Of a DNA stretch of 64,000 nt, positions 14,260 to 24,348 are shown piece by piece. How positions within the stretch are numbered: position 1 is the first letter of the stretch; each line of letters opens with the position of its first letter. The DNA is taken from the NCBI RefSeq assembly GCF_014647535.1, contig NZ_BMPJ01000006.1:1-64000 (forward strand), written 5' to 3'. The position numbers were made by a program, and so were the translations under genes. Source of the stretch: Thermus composti (GTDB lineage: Bacteria > Deinococcota > Deinococci > Deinococcales > Thermaceae). The notes below the pieces were generated by a model. The model did no database searches, was not told where the DNA came from, and saw only the letters and a list, made by a program, of their open reading frames with translations.

Positions 14260-14889
14260 CTACCGTTCCACCTCCACCTTGATTTTATAGTTGCCCCGCC
14301 GGGTTTCGCCAAGCACCTCCAAGAGCTTCAGGCTCCCAAGCCCCTCGGCGAAGAGGGTGTCCCCCGGGGCCATCTCGTCCTTGGGGGAGGCAGGGCGCCC
14401 CCTCAAGCGCACCTTCCCCGCCTTGACCCCCTGGGCGAAGTAGCTGCGGGAGACGCCGAAGCCCTTGGCCCCCACCACGTCCACCCGCAAGGAGGGGACC
14501 ACCAGGGTCCTCACCCTTTCCGTGGCGTCCCGCAAGGCCCCCTCAGGGGGAGCAAGAAGGTCAAGGCCCGCCTCCCTCAGGGCCTGCTCCCCCTCGGGGA
14601 GCACCGCCACCAGATACCCATCCTCCCAGGGCACCACGTCCCCTAAGGCCTCTCCCAGGTCCGGGGGCGGCTCCTTCAGGAAGTAGACCCGCACGGGGTC
14701 GTCCACCCCGGGGACCTCGGGGGGGTGGAGGACGGCCGCCTTGCGCCGGGCCAAAGGGAAACCCCCGAAGAAGGCCACCTTAAGGCCCTCCTCCCGGGCC
14801 CTTCGCTCCAGGAGGGCCTGGGCTTCCAGGTCCAAAAACCCGGTGCGCACCACCCGGCCGCCCCGGGCCCGCTTGAGGTACGCCTCCAT
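14260..14889 (-). CDS. YlmH-like S4-domain RNA-binding protein
   Basis: The 209-residue protein has a variable N-terminal domain (with FFGGFPLARRKAAVLHP and VRVYFLKE) and a C-terminal S4 RNA-binding domain, visible as VDVVGAKGFGVSRS followed by VKAGKVRLRGRPA. This is the architecture of YlmH proteins, which bind RNA or ribosomes; B. subtilis YlmH has been linked to ribosome rescue. In many bacteria the gene lies in the division cluster, here it follows fabZ and mreB. Its start touches the fabZ stop (ATGA-type overlap), so they are co-translated. Confidence 0.8.
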   Translation of the reverse strand: MEAYLKRARGGRVVRTGFLDLEAQALLERRAREEGLKVAFFGGFPLARRKAAVLHPPEVPGVDDPVRVYFLKEPPPDLGEALGDVVPWEDGYLVAVLPEGEQALREAGLDLLAPPEGALRDATERVRTLVVPSLRVDVVGAKGFGVSRSYFAQGVKAGKVRLRGRPASPKDEMAPGDTLFAEGLGSLKLLEVLGETRRGNYKIKVEVER

Positions 14890-15314
14890 CAGGCCTCCTT
14901 GAGGGCGAAGCTTAAGGTGGCGCTGGCCCTTTCCTCTCCCTCCACCAAGGCCCGCACCGCCACCTTCCCCAAGCCCCGGCGGAAGAAGAGGACCTCCCCC
15001 TCCAGGACCAAAGCGTCCCCGGGGACCACGGGCTTTTTGAAGCGGGCCTCCTCCACCCCCACCAGGAACACAAGCCCCCCGGGCTTGAAGCCGGGCTGCC
15101 GGGCGATGGAGCCCACCGCCGCCTGGGCCATGGCCTCGAGGATCAAGACCCCGGGCATGATGGGGTAGCCGGGGAAGTGCCCCTGGAAGTGGGGCTCGTT
15201 GTAGGTGACGTTCTTAAGGGCGCGGAAGCCCTTCTCGTCCGCGTGGAGGACCCGGTCTATGAGGAGGAAGGGGTAGCGGTGGGGCAAAAGCCTAAGGATC
15301 TCCTGGATGTCCAA
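14889..15314 (-). CDS. fabZ: 3-hydroxyacyl-[acyl-carrier-protein] dehydratase FabZ
   Basis: FabZ dehydrates 3-hydroxyacyl-ACP in fatty-acid elongation. The 141-residue hotdog protein has LLPHRYPFLLIDRV at the N-terminus and the catalytic pair in HFQGHFPGYPIMPGVLILE, where the family uses the His of GHFPG and the Glu of LILE. It is of normal length, six bases after mreB, and overlaps the S4 gene by one base. The link between cell shape and lipid genes is by position only. Confidence 0.97.
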   Translation of the reverse strand: MDIQEILRLLPHRYPFLLIDRVLHADEKGFRALKNVTYNEPHFQGHFPGYPIMPGVLILEAMAQAAVGSIARQPGFKPGGLVFLVGVEEARFKKPVVPGDALVLEGEVLFFRRGLGKVAVRALVEGEERASATLSFALKEA

Positions 15315-15320
15315 GGGGCC

Positions 15321-16352
15321 TCACCTCCTCAGGACGTCGTCGGAGGAAAGGATGGTGTCCTCGAGGACGTGGAGCATCTCCAGGGCCTTCCCCGTGCCCA
15401 GGGCCACGGCCTCTATGGGGTTTTCCGCCACCACCACCGGCACCCCCGTGGCCTCCTGCAGGGCCACGTCCAGGTTCTTCAAAAGCGCCCCGCCCCCGGT
15501 GAGGAGGATGCCTCGCTCGTAGATGTCCGAGGCCAGCTCCGGGGGCGTGGTCTCCAGGACGTTCTTCACCCCCTGGAAGATCTTGCTTAGAGGCTCCTGG
15601 AGGGCCTCCACCACGTCCTCGGCGGGGATCTCGGCGGTGCGGGGAAGCCCGGAGACCAGGTCCCGGCCCCGGACCTCGGCCACCTCCTTCTCCTCCCCGG
15701 GAAGGAGCTTGGCCCGGCCCAGCCGGATCTTCAGCTCCTCGGCGGTGCGCTCCCCGATGAGGAGGTTGTACTTCTGGCGAATGTGGAGGATGATGGCCTG
15801 GTCCATCTCGTTCCCGGCGATACGAAGGCTTTCCGAGCGCACGATCCCCCCCAGGGAGATGACGGCGATGTCCGTGGAGCCCCCGCCGATGTCCACCACC
15901 ATGCTCCCCGTGGGCTCGGCCACGTTGATCCCGGCCCCGATGGCCGCCGCCAGGGGCTCCTCAATGAGGTAGACCTTCTGGGCCAGGGCGGAGACCGCCT
16001 GGACCACCGCCCGCCTCTCCACGTCCGTGACCCCCGAGGGCACGCCCACCATCACCCGGGGCTTGAAGAAGCGGCTCATGGGGGAGAGCACCTTTTGCAG
16101 GAAGAGGAGGAGCATCCGCTCGGTGAGGGCGTAGTCGGCGATGACCCCGTCCTTCAAGGGGCGCACGGCCACGATGTTGCCGGGGGTGCGCCCCAGCATC
16201 CGGTAGGCCTCGGCCCCCACCGCCTTCACCTCCTTCTTCCCCTGGACCACGGCGATCACCGAGGGCTCCTTGAGGACAATGCCCTTCCCCCGCACGTAGA
16301 TGAGGACGCTGGCCGTCCCCAGGTCAATCCCGATGTCCTCGCCCCGAAGCAT
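15321..16352 (-). CDS. mreB: Rod-shape-determining protein MreB
   Basis: The bacterial actin homologue that forms filaments under the membrane and guides lateral wall synthesis. The 343-residue sequence shows the actin-fold nucleotide motifs: phosphate-1 DLGTASVLIY near 10, VPSGVTDVERRAV near 110, phosphate-2 DIGGGSTDIAVISLGG near 150, and adenosine LTGGGALLKNLD near 290. It follows rny by 16 bases. No mreC or mreD is adjacent, which differs from the usual mre cluster. Confidence 0.97.
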   Translation of the reverse strand: MLRGEDIGIDLGTASVLIYVRGKGIVLKEPSVIAVVQGKKEVKAVGAEAYRMLGRTPGNIVAVRPLKDGVIADYALTERMLLLFLQKVLSPMSRFFKPRVMVGVPSGVTDVERRAVVQAVSALAQKVYLIEEPLAAAIGAGINVAEPTGSMVVDIGGGSTDIAVISLGGIVRSESLRIAGNEMDQAIILHIRQKYNLLIGERTAEELKIRLGRAKLLPGEEKEVAEVRGRDLVSGLPRTAEIPAEDVVEALQEPLSKIFQGVKNVLETTPPELASDIYERGILLTGGGALLKNLDVALQEATGVPVVVAENPIEAVALGTGKALEMLHVLEDTILSSDDVLRR

Positions 16353-16368
16353 ATCGCCCCATTTTAGC

Positions 16369-18072
16369 CTACCGGGCGTACTCCACCGCCCGGGTCTCCC
16401 GCACCACGGTCACCTGGACCTGGCCGGGGTAGTTCATCTCCCGCTCAATGCGGTTCGCGATCTCCCGGGCCAAAAGCGTGGCCTTGGCGTCGGAAACCTT
16501 CTCGGGCTTGACGATGACCCGCACCTCCCGGCCCGCCTGGACGGCGAAGGCCTGCTCCACCCCGGGGAAGGAGAGGGCGATGCGCTCCAGGGCCTCCAGG
16601 CGCTGGAGGTACTCCTCGAGGCTCTCCCGCCTGGCCCCGGGCCGCGCCGCCGAGAGGGCGTCCGCCGCCGCCACCAAGACGGCGTAGGTGGTCTCGGCGT
16701 TCTCCGGGTCGTGGTGGTGGGCGATGGCGTCCACCACCTCCTTGGGCTCCCCGAAGCGGCGGGCCAGGGCGATGCCGATCTCCACGTGGCTTCCCTCCAC
16801 CTCCCGGTCCACGCTCTTGCCGATATCGTGTAGAAGCCCGGCCCTCCGGGCGAGGGCGGCATCCAGGCCCAGCTCCGCCGCCATGATCCCGGCGAGGTGG
16901 GCCACCTGGACCGAGTGTTTGAGGACGTTTTGGCCGTAGCTAGAGCGGAAGTGGAGCCTCCCCAAAAGCTGGATGAGGCCGGGTTTCAGGCTCACCACCC
17001 CCGCCTCCAAGGCGGCCTCCTCGCCCCTCTCGTAGATGAAGGTCTTCATCTCCTGCTTGGCCTTCTCCACCACCTCCTCAATGCGGCTCGGGTGGATGCG
17101 CCCGTCCTTCAAGAGTTCCTCCAGGGCCATGCGGGCGATCTCCCGGCGCACGGGGTTGAAGGAGGAAAGCAGGACCGCCTCGGGGGTGTCGTCAATGATC
17201 AGGTCCACCCCGGTTAAAGCCTCAAAGGTGCGGATGTTCCGCCCCTCCCGGCCGATGATCCGGCCCTTCATGGCGTCGGAGGGAATGGGCACCACGGTGA
17301 CGGCAAGCTGGGCGGCGGTCTCCGAGGCCTGGCGCTGCATGGCCTGGGCCAGGATCTTCTGGGCCTCCCGCTTGGCCTCGAGGCGCGCCTTTTCTAGGGC
17401 GGCCCGCACCTTCTGGGCCTTCTCCTCCTCCAACTCCTGGTCTAATTTCTCCAGGATGCGCCGCCTGGCCTCCTCCGGGGAGAGGCCCGCCACCTCGTAA
17501 AGCTTCCGCTCCACCTCCTTTTCCCGCTCAAAAAGGGCCGCCTCCCGGGCCTTTAAGGCCTCCTCCTGGGCGTCCAGCTTCAGGGCCCGGGCGTCCAGGG
17601 CCTCCCCCCGCTTGGAAAGCCTTTCCGCCTCGCGGCGGAGTTCCTCCCTTTCTTCTTTTAGGCGCTCCCTCTCAGCCTTAAGCTCCTCCTGGAGGGCTTT
17701 AAGCCGCTCTCTCTCCGCCTTAAGCTCTTCCCGCTCCAGCCTTAGGCGCTCCTCCCGCCCGGCGAGGCGCTCCTTAAGCTCCGCCTCCAAGGCCTCCGCC
17801 CTTTGGCGGAACGCCTCTTCCAGCTCCCGCCTGCGGGCCTGGAGCTGGGCCTCGGTCTCCTCCCGGAGGGCCCTGGCCTCCCTTTGGGCCGCCTCGAGGA
17901 TCTCCCGGGCCTCCTTGCGGGCCGTCTCCAAAGCCTCCTGGGCCTCGGCCTTGGCCGCCTCCAGGAGGCGCTTGGCCTCGAGGGCCGAGGCCTCGTCCCC
18001 CCGGCGCCGCCAGAAGAGGGCCCCGGCGAGGGCCAGGACCAAAAGGAGAAGGACCGCATCCAAGGGGCTCAT
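16369..18072 (-). CDS. rny: Ribonuclease Y
   Basis: RNase Y is a membrane-anchored endoribonuclease that starts mRNA decay. The 567-residue protein has one N-terminal membrane helix ([16 protein letters not shown]), a long Glu/Arg/Ala-rich coiled coil to about 230, a KH domain ([18 protein letters not shown]) and an HD domain with [10 protein letters not shown] and [10 protein letters not shown], the metal-binding HD being near residue 414. It overlaps recA by four bases (ATGA). Since recA-rny adjacency is common in bacteria, the pairing is ordinary. Confidence 0.97.
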   Translation of the reverse strand: MSPLDAVLLLLVLALAGALFWRRRGDEASALEAKRLLEAAKAEAQEALETARKEAREILEAAQREARALREETEAQLQARRRELEEAFRQRAEALEAELKERLAGREERLRLEREELKAERERLKALQEELKAERERLKEEREELRREAERLSKRGEALDARALKLDAQEEALKAREAALFEREKEVERKLYEVAGLSPEEARRRILEKLDQELEEEKAQKVRAALEKARLEAKREAQKILAQAMQRQASETAAQLAVTVVPIPSDAMKGRIIGREGRNIRTFEALTGVDLIIDDTPEAVLLSSFNPVRREIARMALEELLKDGRIHPSRIEEVVEKAKQEMKTFIYERGEEAALEAGVVSLKPGLIQLLGRLHFRSSYGQNVLKHSVQVAHLAGIMAAELGLDAALARRAGLLHDIGKSVDREVEGSHVEIGIALARRFGEPKEVVDAIAHHHDPENAETTYAVLVAAADALSAARPGARRESLEEYLQRLEALERIALSFPGVEQAFAVQAGREVRVIVKPEKVSDAKATLLAREIANRIEREMNYPGQVQVTVVRETRAVEYAR

Positions 18073-19094
18073 TCCGCCTCCTCGTCCCCGCTTGCCGCCA
18101 GGACCACCTGGTCGGAACGTTCCAGCACCTTGGCCCGGATCTCCTCCAGAAGCTCAGGGCGCTCCCTCAGGTACTCGGCCGCCTTCTCCTTGCCCTGGCC
18201 CAAGCGGTGCTCCCCGTAGGAGAACCAGCTCCCCGCCTTCTCAATGACCCCGGCGGCCACGGCCACGTTCACCAGGTCCATGACCGGGTCCAAGCCTCTG
18301 CCGAAGTAGATCTCCAGCTCCGCCTCGCGGAAGGGGGGGGCCAGCTTGTTCTTCACCACCTTGACCTTGACCCGGATGCCCACCGCCTCGTTGCCCACCT
18401 TGATGGGCTGGCCGCTCCTGCGCACGTCCAGGCGCACGCTGGCGTAGAACTTGAGGGCCCTCCCCCCGGGGGTGGTCTCGGGGTTGCCGTACATCACCCC
18501 CACCTTCTCCCGCACCTGGTTGATGAAGATGGCGGCGGTGTTGCTCTTGGCGAGGACGGCGGTGAGCTTCCTTAAGGCCTGGCTCATGAGCCTGGCCTGG
18601 AGGCCCACGTGCTGGTCCCCCATCTCCCCCTCAATCTCCGCCTTGGGCACCAGGGCGGCCACCGAGTCCACCACCACCACGTCCACCGCCCCCGAGCGGG
18701 CGAGGAGCTCCACGATCTCCAAAGCCTGCTCCCCGGTGTCGGGCTGGGAGACCAGGAGGTTCTCCACGTCCACCCCGAGCCGCTTGGCGTAGAGGGGGTC
18801 TAGGGCGTGCTCCGCGTCCACGAAGGCGGCCACCCCCCCCTGCTTCTGGGCCTGGGCGATGATGGTGAGGGCCAGGGTGGTCTTGCCCCCGGACTCCGGG
18901 CCGTAGATCTCAATGACCCGTCCCCGGGGGATCCCCCCGATCCCCAAGGCCAGGTCCAGACCCAAGGAGCCCGTGGGGATCACGTCCACCTGGAGCCTGG
19001 GCATCTCCCCCAGGCGCATGATGGCCCCCTTGCCAAACTCCTTTTCAATGGTCTTCAGGGCGTTTTCCAGGGCTTTCCTCTTGTTCTCGTCCAT
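18069..19094 (-). CDS. recA: Recombinase RecA
   Basis: The 341-residue recombinase carries Walker A GPESGGKT at 65-72, the [13 protein letters not shown] Walker B, and the L2 loop region preceded by [13 protein letters not shown]. It begins [15 protein letters not shown] chose the ATG at 19094, two bases after AGGTGA, over a GTG six bases upstream, because the T. thermophilus protein starts in the same way. No intein is present. The first 50 bases overlap the end of thpR. No LexA-type operator is evident within that overlap. Confidence 0.98.
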   Translation of the reverse strand: MDENKRKALENALKTIEKEFGKGAIMRLGEMPRLQVDVIPTGSLGLDLALGIGGIPRGRVIEIYGPESGGKTTLALTIIAQAQKQGGVAAFVDAEHALDPLYAKRLGVDVENLLVSQPDTGEQALEIVELLARSGAVDVVVVDSVAALVPKAEIEGEMGDQHVGLQARLMSQALRKLTAVLAKSNTAAIFINQVREKVGVMYGNPETTPGGRALKFYASVRLDVRRSGQPIKVGNEAVGIRVKVKVVKNKLAPPFREAELEIYFGRGLDPVMDLVNVAVAAGVIEKAGSWFSYGEHRLGQGKEKAAEYLRERPELLEEIRAKVLERSDQVVLAASGDEEAE

Positions 19095-19638
19095 GCTCAC
19101 CTCTTAAGGGGAATTTTTCCAGAATCGTGTAGATGGGGCCCTTGGGCTTGAGCTCCGAGCGCACCAGGGCGAACTCCGTCACCGGCCACTCCAGGCCGAA
19201 GACCACGGGGGGCACCCTAGGGGCCGGGGCCTTGCGGCGGGCCAGGGTGATGTGGGGCTTGAAGGGCTTGTCCCCCCCCGCCCTTAAGGCCTCCTCCCCC
19301 AAGGCCTCCGCCACCCCCTCCCGCAAGGCCTCGGCCAGGAAAGCGAAGCCCTCCCCTTCCGCCTTGGCGAACCAGACCCGGGGGGTGCCCTCGTTGGGGA
19401 AGTAGCCCGTGCCCCGGATGCGGGCGGTGAAGGGAGGGAAGTTCCGCCCCAGGCGGTGGCCCAGGGCGATGAGGTCCTCCAGGTCCCTTTCGGGCCTTTC
19501 CCCCAGGAAAAGGAGGGTGAGGTGGAGCTGGTGGGGCGGGACCTCCTTCCAGCCCTTGAAGGGGGCCACCTTCCCCTGGGCCTCCACCAGGGCCCGCCGC
19601 ACGTCCTCGGGAAGAAAAACCGCGAAGAAGAGCCTCAT
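19045..19638 (-). CDS. thpR: RNA 2',3'-cyclic phosphodiesterase (LigT/ThpR)
   Basis: The 197-residue protein belongs to the 2H phosphoesterase family, with the two HxTx motifs H39-L-T-L and H129-I-T-L. Family members open 2',3'-cyclic phosphates on RNA ends; the older name is 2'-5' RNA ligase. The ATG at 19638 overlaps the cinA stop as ATGA; an upstream in-frame start at 19677 would only extend into cinA. The order cinA-thpR-recA is known from other bacteria, and the RNA-end chemistry may relate to the neighbouring RNase Y, although that is only inference. Confidence 0.93.
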   Translation of the reverse strand: MRLFFAVFLPEDVRRALVEAQGKVAPFKGWKEVPPHQLHLTLLFLGERPERDLEDLIALGHRLGRNFPPFTARIRGTGYFPNEGTPRVWFAKAEGEGFAFLAEALREGVAEALGEEALRAGGDKPFKPHITLARRKAPAPRVPPVVFGLEWPVTEFALVRSELKPKGPIYTILEKFPLRGEHGREQEESPGKRPEDH

Positions 19639-20816
19639 GTCAGTAAAAGGGCCAAAGCCGCGTAGACACTCCGCCACCTTACCGCCTCCCGGTCCCCGGG
19701 GAAGCGGTAGCGCCGGGCCTCCACCCCTTTAGGCCCCGCCAGGGCCACGTAGACCACGCCCGGGGGCTCGCCCTCGAGGGGATCCGGCCCCGCCACCCCG
19801 GTGGTGGCCAGGGCGTAGGTGGCGCCGAAGAGCCTCCGGCAGGCCTCCGCCATGGCCTTGGCCGTCTCGGCGGAAACCGTCTTGGAAAGGAGGTCCTCCG
19901 GCACACCGAAGCGGGCCTTGGCCCCTACGGAATAGGATACCACGCCCCCCAAATAAAAGCGGCTTGCCCCCGGCACGCGGGTGATCTCCGCTCCCAAAAG
20001 CCCCCCGGTGAGGCTTTCCATGGTGGAAAGGGTAGCCCCTTCCCGCTCCAAGCGCCTTTTCACCGCCTCGGCCAGGGTGATCTCCCCCTCGCCCCAGATC
20101 TCCTTGAGGAGCTTCTTCTTGATCTTCTCCGCAAGCTCCGCCACCCGGTCCTCCCGGCCCCGGATCACCACCTCCACCCCGTGGAGCTTGGGGTAGGTGC
20201 CCACCTCCACCTCCTCTTCCCGCGCGAAGAGGGGCCCAAGCCGCTCCACGATGTCCGACTCCCCGATGCCCCAGGTCTTGAGCACGCGCTCGGCGTAGGG
20301 CCTTTGGGGAAGGCCCAGCTTGGGCAAAACCTCCCGCCACATGGGCCGCCACTCCATGGGAGGCCCCGGCAAAAGCACCAGGTCCTTCCCCTCCTTGCGC
20401 ACCCACCACCCGGGGGCGGTGCCCAAGGGGTTGGGGAGCCAGGTGGCGGAGGGGATATTCAGGGCCTGCTTGCGGTTGGCCTCGGGCATGGCCCGGCCCC
20501 GGGCGCGGAAGAGGGCCTCTATCGCCTTAAGCATGGCCTCGTCCAGCTCCAAGGGCTCCCCTAGGGCCAGGGCCACCGCCTCCCGGGTCACGTCGTCGGG
20601 GGTGGGGCCGAGCCCCCCGGAGAGCACCACGAGCCTGGCCCGCTCCCAGGCCGCCCGCACCTCCCGGGCCAGGACCTCGGGCTCGTCGGCCACCCGGAGG
20701 GTCCTTTCCACCTTGAGGGCGTAGGGCTTGAGGCTCCTTGCGATCTCCGCCGTGTTGGTGTCCAAGGTTTCCCCGTAAAGAAGCTCGGTGCCTACCCCCA
20801 GGATCTCCGCCCTCAT
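19635..20816 (-). CDS. cinA: CinA: ADP-ribose pyrophosphatase/NMN deamidase family protein
   Basis: The 393-residue protein has the two-domain CinA layout. The N-terminal MoCF-like domain (to about 170) carries [13 protein letters not shown], and the C-terminal PncC-like domain carries ESLTGGLL, with the nucleophilic Ser, and [11 protein letters not shown] with the conserved Lys. The family hydrolyses ADP-ribose and deamidates NMN, so it recycles pyridine nucleotides; a CinA structure from T. thermophilus is known. It is translationally coupled on both sides (overlaps of four bases). Confidence 0.95.
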   Translation of the reverse strand: MRAEILGVGTELLYGETLDTNTAEIARSLKPYALKVERTLRVADEPEVLAREVRAAWERARLVVLSGGLGPTPDDVTREAVALALGEPLELDEAMLKAIEALFRARGRAMPEANRKQALNIPSATWLPNPLGTAPGWWVRKEGKDLVLLPGPPMEWRPMWREVLPKLGLPQRPYAERVLKTWGIGESDIVERLGPLFAREEEVEVGTYPKLHGVEVVIRGREDRVAELAEKIKKKLLKEIWGEGEITLAEAVKRRLEREGATLSTMESLTGGLLGAEITRVPGASRFYLGGVVSYSVGAKARFGVPEDLLSKTVSAETAKAMAEACRRLFGATYALATTGVAGPDPLEGEPPGVVYVALAGPKGVEARRYRFPGDREAVRWRSVYAALALLLT

Positions 20817-21574
20817 GCCGCCTCCTTGAAGGGGAGGCCCTCCAGGAGGTACCGCCCCCCCTTCCCTTCCACCACCGCCCCCAGGGGCACCTCCTTCCGC
20901 ACCACGGCAAGGCCCAGGAGGCCGAAGGGGGTCTCTAAAAGGCGCTTCGCCTCTCCCACCCGCTTTCCCTCCAGGAAAAGCTCCGCCGGGGCCTCGCCCC
21001 CCTCCAGGGCCCTAAGGCCCACCAGGCGGTAGGGCACCTCCTTGCCCTCGGTGCGGGCCATGATCTCCTGGCCCACGTAGCACCCCTTGCCGTAGTCCAC
21101 CAGGTGGAGGAGACCCACGCTTTGGGGGAGTTCCCCTTGGATGTCCGAGAGGAGGGGAAGGCCCTTGAGGAGGGTGTAGAGGGGGTAGAGCTCCATAGGA
21201 AGCGCCCCTTCGGCCCCTTCGGCGAGCACTTCCCGCCCGTCGGCGTAGAGGAGGCGGAAGAGGGGAAGCGCCACAAGCTCCACCTGGTCAAAGACGATGT
21301 AGCGCCGCAGGCGTTTTTCCAAGCCCTCGAGGCTCCCCCAAGGGGCGAGGAGGAAGCCCTCGGGGTGGGGGAAGAGGGTGGCCGCCTCCTCTATCTGCCC
21401 CTTGTGGTTGAGGAAAAGGGCCCCCGCGGGCCCCTGAAGCCGCCTTAGGTCCCGGGTGCACTGCCCCTGGAGGAAGGAGAAGGCATCGGGCCCCCGCACC
21501 AGCAAAACCCCCGGGAAGGCGAAGAAGCCTTCCCCGGAGAGGGCCTTGGCCAGAAGGGCCTCCATGCCTCCCAT
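20813..21574 (-). CDS. YgfZ/GcvT-like folate-binding protein
   Basis: The 253-residue protein has the YgfZ signature K163-G-C-Y-V-G-Q-E170 with C165, and an N-terminal LQGQCTRDL. YgfZ proteins bind folate and help the making or repair of certain Fe-S enzymes. It is the first gene of the cinA-thpR-recA-rny-mreB-fabZ series. Two starts are possible: ATG at 21574 and ATG at 21565; GGAGG lies only one base before the second, so the first may be used without a leader. It is divergent from an MFS gene. Confidence 0.87.
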   Translation of the reverse strand: MGGMEALLAKALSGEGFFAFPGVLLVRGPDAFSFLQGQCTRDLRRLQGPAGALFLNHKGQIEEAATLFPHPEGFLLAPWGSLEGLEKRLRRYIVFDQVELVALPLFRLLYADGREVLAEGAEGALPMELYPLYTLLKGLPLLSDIQGELPQSVGLLHLVDYGKGCYVGQEIMARTEGKEVPYRLVGLRALEGGEAPAELFLEGKRVGEAKRLLETPFGLLGLAVVRKEVPLGAVVEGKGGRYLLEGLPFKEAA

Positions 21575-21577
21575 TAT

Positions 21578-21591
21578 TGACCAAAGGGTCA
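21578..21591. promoter_or_regulatory. Inverted repeat between divergent ygfZ-like and MFS genes
   Basis: TGACC-AAAG-GGTCA is a perfect 5+5 inverted repeat in a 29-base gap between two divergent genes. It is placed where a repressor could cover both starts. Short repeats like this can also arise by chance. Confidence 0.3.
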
Positions 21592-21603
21592 GGAAAGAGG
21601 AGA

Positions 21604-22653
21604 ATGCGGTCCGTGCGGTTTTTCTGGGGCTCCTTCCTGGCGATTTTTCTGGTGGGGGTGATCGTGGCCCTCCCGGGGGCGGCCCTGCCCCTCTGGCGGG
21701 CGCGGTACGGGGTGGGGGGAGAGGTCTCCTTTTTCTACACCGCCCTTCTTTTAGGCCTTCTCCTGGGGGTGCGCTTGGGCCAGGGGGAAAAGCGCCATCC
21801 TCTTTTCCCTTTAGCCTTGGGCCTGGTAGGGCTCGCCTTCCTGGGCCTGGCCTTAGCCCCCACCTACGCCTGGGTGGTGCCCTTAGCCTTCCTTTTGGGC
21901 CTGGGGGAAGGGATGGTAAACGTCCACGGGAATAGCCTGGTGGGGGAGCTCTACCCGGAAAGGCGGGTGGAGCTTCTGAACCGGGTGAACGTGGCCTTCG
22001 GCCTGGGGGCGGTCTTCACCCCCCTGGCCCTCACCTTCCTCCCCTACCCCCTCCTCCTGGTCCTGGCGGGGGGGCTGGCCTGGGCGGCAGCCTTCCTGGT
22101 CTGGAAGGCGCCCAAGGTGGCCCAGACCCCCAGGGAGCGAAGGGGTGCCCTCTGGCCCTTTTTGCTCCTGGTGGGCCTGTACACGGGCCTCGAGGGGGCG
22201 TTGGCCACCTGGAACCGGGTGTGGCTCGAGGCCCTGGGCCACGCCACCGCCCTGGGGGGCCTTCTCCTAAGCCTTTACTGGCTCTTTTTGGCCCTGGGAA
22301 GGCTTCTCCTGGCTAGGCGGGTGGCGAAGGACCCCTTGAGGGCCCTCCAAAGGCTCCTCCTCGGGGTGATGGGCCTTCTCCTCCTTAACCTCCACCCCAA
22401 GGCCGCCCTCCTCTTCCCCCTGGCGGGCTTCCTGCTAGGGCCCCTCTTCTCCACCCTCTTTGCCCTGGTCCAGGCCCGCTTCGGCCACCGGGCCCTGGGA
22501 GGGCTCATGTACGCCGGGGCGGCGGGGAGCACCCTGATCCCCGGGCTTTTCGCCCTCCTCCCCGTTTCCGGGATCCCCTGGGGCCTCCTCGCCCTAAGCC
22601 TCGCCCTTTATCTCCTGCTTTGGGAAATGGCCCGGGAGGTGAGCCGTGGTTAA
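21604..22653 (+). CDS. MFS transporter
   Basis: A 349-residue membrane protein with about eleven or twelve hydrophobic segments. The first half shows FLLGLGEGMVNVHGN and LNRVNVAFGLGAVFTPL, typical of the fucose-permease-like branch of the major facilitator superfamily; the second half ends with LALYLLLWEMAREVSRG. The substrate cannot be read. The ATG at 21604 is preceded by AGAGGAG; a TTG 27 bases earlier is unlikely. The HAD gene overlaps its end by eight bases. Confidence 0.85.
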   Translation: MRSVRFFWGSFLAIFLVGVIVALPGAALPLWRARYGVGGEVSFFYTALLLGLLLGVRLGQGEKRHPLFPLALGLVGLAFLGLALAPTYAWVVPLAFLLGLGEGMVNVHGNSLVGELYPERRVELLNRVNVAFGLGAVFTPLALTFLPYPLLLVLAGGLAWAAAFLVWKAPKVAQTPRERRGALWPFLLLVGLYTGLEGALATWNRVWLEALGHATALGGLLLSLYWLFLALGRLLLARRVAKDPLRALQRLLLGVMGLLLLNLHPKAALLFPLAGFLLGPLFSTLFALVQARFGHRALGGLMYAGAAGSTLIPGLFALLPVSGIPWGLLALSLALYLLLWEMAREVSRG

Positions 22654-23272
22654 GGCCATCCTCTTTGACCTAGACGGCACCTTAGCGGACACCGACCCCT
22701 TGCACCTCCTCGCCTGGCGGGAGGTCCTTAGGCCCTATGGCCTTACGGTGGACCCCGCCTTCTACCGGGAAAGGATCTCGGGAAGGCTTAACCCCGAGAT
22801 CGTGCGGGACCTCCTGGGCCTGGAAGGGGAGGAGGCGGAAAGCCTCATCGCGGCCAAGGAGGCCCGCTTCCGGGAGCTCGCCCAAGGGCTAAAGCCCCTC
22901 CCGGGCCTCCCCGAGTTCCTGGAAAGGATACGGGAAAAGGGGCTTTCCTGGGGCGTGGTGACCAACGCCCCTAAGGAAAACGCTCACCACGTCCTGAAGG
23001 CCCTGGGGCTAAAGCCGCCTCTTCTCATCCTGGCGGAGGAGGTGGGCCGGGGGAAGCCCGACCCCCTCCCCTACCGGGTGGCCTTGGAGCGCCTGGGGGT
23101 GGCCCCCGAGGAGGCTTTGGCCTTTGAGGACTCCCCTTCCGGGGTGAGAAGCGCCGTGGGGGCGGGGATTCCCACCTACGCCCTCCTCACAGGGCACGGG
23201 GTGGAGGCCCTCCTCGAGGCGGGGGCCAAGGGGGTTTTCCGGGACTTCCGGGAAGCCCTAAGCCTCCTTTAG
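22646..23272 (+). CDS. HAD-superfamily hydrolase (beta-phosphoglucomutase/phosphoglycolate phosphatase-like)
   Basis: The 208-residue protein has the four HAD motifs: I, DLDGTLADTD at 8-17; II, VVTNAP; III, GRGKPDPLPY; IV, FEDSPSGVRSA. A cap of the alpha-helical C1 type lies between motifs I and II. It acts on a phosphorylated metabolite or as a sugar phosphomutase; the DGTLADTDPLH and EDSPSGV sequences are typical of the beta-phosphoglucomutase branch. It starts at a GTG overlapping the transporter gene, so a transport-plus-dephosphorylation pair is possible. Its end overlaps the convergent enolase-like gene by 15 bases. Confidence 0.85.
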   Translation: MVKAILFDLDGTLADTDPLHLLAWREVLRPYGLTVDPAFYRERISGRLNPEIVRDLLGLEGEEAESLIAAKEARFRELAQGLKPLPGLPEFLERIREKGLSWGVVTNAPKENAHHVLKALGLKPPLLILAEEVGRGKPDPLPYRVALERLGVAPEEALAFEDSPSGVRSAVGAGIPTYALLTGHGVEALLEAGAKGVFRDFREALSLL

Positions 23273-24343
23273 GGCGTACCGGGCGAAGGCCTCCTCGTCA
23301 AAGCGGCCCTCCACCAGGTCCTCCCAGTAAAGCCACCCCTCCCGGAAGGCGGGGAAGGGGAAGAAGCTCCCCTCGGCCTTGAGGTGGAAGGCGAGCTCCG
23401 AGGGCTCGGTGACCCCCTGTTGGAAGGCGAGGAGGGCCGACTGGTAGGCCCCGAAACTGCTTTGGGCCTGGCTTCCCACCATGGCCTTTTTGCCCTTCTC
23501 CCGGGCCAAGGCCAGCATCTCCAGGGTCCAGGTGATGCCGGTGCGCGCGGGCTTGAGGTTCAGGATGTCAAAGGTGTTGAGCTCAAGCTCCCGCCTGAGG
23601 TCCTTGGGGGTCATGGCGGAGTCGTCGGCGATGAGGGGGAGGATGCCCTTTTCCCGAAGCCTTTTCCGGGCCTCCACCCGCTCTATGAGCAAGGGCTCTT
23701 CCACGTAGAGGAGGCCTAGCTCCTTCCAGGCCCAAAGGTAGCGCTCCGCCTCCTCGGGGGAGAGGGTCTCGTTGGCGTCGGCGTAGAACTGGGCCTCGGG
23801 GAGGGCTTCCTTAAGGCGAAGGAGGCGCTTCGTGTCCGCCTCGAGGTCCCGCCCCACCTTCACCTTGAAGACCTTCACCCCCGCCCCGTAGGCCATGCGG
23901 GCGTCCTCCAAAACCTCCTCCTCGGACCCAAGGCCCAGGATGTAGGCCACCCGCACCCGGTGCTTGGCGGGCTTCAGGACCTGGTGAAGCTCCTCCCCCT
24001 CGCTCCTCGCCCAAGCCTCCCAGATGGCGGTGTCCAAGGCCCCTTTAAGGCCAAAGTTGTAGGGAAAGGCCTCGAGGACCTTACGGATCCCCTCCTGGTC
24101 GTCGGCCTCGAGGCCCAAAAGCTTGGGCTTCAGGTACGCAAGCCCCGCCCTCACGCTCCCCAGGGTCTCACCGTAGATGGTGGGCCTTATGGCCACCTCC
24201 GCCCGGCCCACGGAGCCATCGGCAAGCTCCACCTCCAAAAGGGCGTGCTCCAAGGCGGCAAGCTCCGAGGCCTTCCCCCAGCGCAAGGGGGCTTTTAGGG
24301 GAATGCGAAAGGGGATGAGGCGGATCGCCTTCAGGGTCGGCAT
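23258..24343 (-). CDS. Enolase-superfamily enzyme (o-succinylbenzoate synthase/dipeptide epimerase/muconate cycloisomerase group)
   Basis: The 361-residue protein has the full muconate-lactonizing subgroup active site: K160-x-K162 in KVFKVKVG, metal ligands D189 (ADANE), E215 (VEEP) and D240 (IADDSA), and K264 in NLKPARTG on the opposite side. The N-terminal capping domain is present. It may make o-succinylbenzoate, epimerise dipeptides or racemise N-acylamino acids; the sequence does not decide. I prefer the ATG at 24343 with GAGGT upstream; an ATG at 24352 overlapping the previous stop is possible. Confidence 0.82.
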   Translation of the reverse strand: MPTLKAIRLIPFRIPLKAPLRWGKASELAALEHALLEVELADGSVGRAEVAIRPTIYGETLGSVRAGLAYLKPKLLGLEADDQEGIRKVLEAFPYNFGLKGALDTAIWEAWARSEGEELHQVLKPAKHRVRVAYILGLGSEEEVLEDARMAYGAGVKVFKVKVGRDLEADTKRLLRLKEALPEAQFYADANETLSPEEAERYLWAWKELGLLYVEEPLLIERVEARKRLREKGILPLIADDSAMTPKDLRRELELNTFDILNLKPARTGITWTLEMLALAREKGKKAMVGSQAQSSFGAYQSALLAFQQGVTEPSELAFHLKAEGSFFPFPAFREGWLYWEDLVEGRFDEEAFARYALKEA

Positions 24344-24348
24344 AGACC

